NCBI GenBank assembly: GCA_947627395.1
Contig: CANQVW010000090.1
Coordinates: forward strand, 1 to 6,486
DNA length: 6,486 bases
Source: an uncultured Bacilli bacterium
Lineage (GTDB): Bacteria > Bacillota_I > Bacilli_A > ML615J-28 > CAG-698
Reading direction: 5' to 3'
The notes under the pieces are model-generated. The model did no database searches. It had not been told where the DNA came from and saw nothing but the letters and a program-made list of their open reading frames with translations. Both the position numbers and the translations under genes were made by a program. Shown piece after piece: positions 6,234-6,486 of this stretch (position 1 is the stretch's first letter; each line of letters begins with the position of its first letter).

Positions 6234-6271
6234 TATAAAAAATGAACTATCGCATCAAATAGTTCATTTTT
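6234..6271 (-). terminator. Intrinsic terminator downstream of the right-edge gene
   Basis: AAAAATGAACTAT (6238-6250) and ATAGTTCATTTTT (6259-6271) form a perfect 13-bp inverted repeat with an 8-nt loop. On the minus strand the stem runs into TTTTTT followed by ATA. It ends the transcript of the partial membrane gene before the spoIIA leader. The stem is AT-rich apart from the central GAAC/GTTC part, so strength may be moderate. It is symmetrical and could also work on the plus strand, but no plus-strand gene is seen. Confidence 0.7.
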
Positions 6272-6293
6272 CTTATTTAATTATTTCCATTAT

Positions 6294-6322
6294 CAATAGT
6301 CACATCAAAGATGTGATTATTG
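6294..6322. repeat. Second inverted repeat (stem-loop) after the right-edge gene
   Basis: CAATAGTCACATC (6294-6306) and GATGTGATTATTG (6310-6322) form a 13-position stem with a 3-nt loop and a single non-Watson-Crick position. That position is a G.U on the plus strand and a C-A mismatch on the minus strand. It lies 7 bases after the stop codon of the right-edge gene. No U-run follows on the minus strand, so it may be an mRNA 3' stabilising hairpin or the first half of a two-hairpin terminator. On the plus strand a T-rich stretch follows. Confidence 0.5.
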
Positions 6323-6329
6323 TTTATTT

Positions 6330-6486
6330 TCAACTAATTTTTTCTTTTTTATCCATTCTATGTTTAGAGATTTCTTTTTCAATTCTCACAATAGAATCAA
6401 TAACAAAGATAGCTAAGGCAATGGCACCGGCGATCATAAATGTTTGAACTAAACTATCATATCCTTGTTCACCTGAAATGATAATA
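6330..6486 (-). CDS. C-terminal end of an unidentified membrane protein (5' part outside window)
   Basis: A reading frame enters from the right edge and encodes 51 residues before a TGA stop at 6332-6330. It shows a short polar stretch (SGEQGYDS), one hydrophobic helix LVQTFMIAGAIALAIFVIDS (residues 12-31 of the fragment) and a charged, lysine-rich tail ending KKEKIS. This looks like the last transmembrane helix of a membrane protein with a cytoplasmic C terminus. I do not recognise the family, and one helix is too little to name it. Terminator hairpins directly follow, so it belongs to a transcription unit separate from spoIIA. Confidence 0.6.
   Translation of the reverse strand, partial: IIISGEQGYDSLVQTFMIAGAIALAIFVIDSIVRIEKEISKHRMDKKEKIS

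Overview
The window comes from an AT-rich (roughly one-third GC by eye), endospore-forming member of the Bacillota. Every gene lies on the minus strand, so transcription runs from high to low coordinates. TGA is used as a stop codon (spoIIAB, spoVAC, spoVAD, spoVAF, right-edge gene), so this is the standard bacterial code and not a TGA-Trp mollicute. The low GC, the compact spoIIA-spoVA block and an RNase J next to it suggest an Erysipelotrichia/Coprobacillus-like or similar lineage. That placement is inference only.

Layout in transcription order: (1) 6486-6330, the last 51 codons of an unidentified membrane protein, followed by two hairpins, one of which (6237-6271) is a good intrinsic terminator. 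(2) 6134-4731, the spoIIA operon spoIIAA-spoIIAB-sigF, tightly overlapping and closed by a strong terminator whose stem overlaps the sigF stop codon. (3) 4676-1061, a second sporulation operon: spoVAC, spoVAD, spoVAE, spoVAF and a cysteine-rich DUF1540 protein, ended by another intrinsic terminator. Its leader carries a textbook sigma-G promoter, TGCATA-17 nt-CATACTA. (4) 986-1, a ribonuclease J family gene cut by the left edge, with its own extended -10 vegetative promoter.

How it works together (function from the known families): SpoIIAA (phospho-acceptor Ser58 present) and SpoIIAB (GHKL kinase/anti-sigma) control sigma-F in the forespore. Sigma-F leads to sigma-G, which would then read the perfect sigma-G promoter to make the SpoVA proteins. 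These move Ca2+-dipicolinic acid into the forespore and release it at germination. SpoVAF is the GerA-like partner. The DUF1540 protein is fused into this operon, with its ribosome-binding site inside spoVAF, so it should be a forespore product of unknown role.

The main departures from the Bacillus arrangement are the absence of spoVAA, spoVAB and the small spoVAEa from this locus, a short divergent SigF, and the DUF1540 addition. The window looks like a conserved chromosomal sporulation region. I saw no mobile element, CRISPR array, tRNA or rRNA. I do not see a wholly new system here; the best leads are the double DUF1540 protein and the clean sigma-G control of the reduced spoVA operon.
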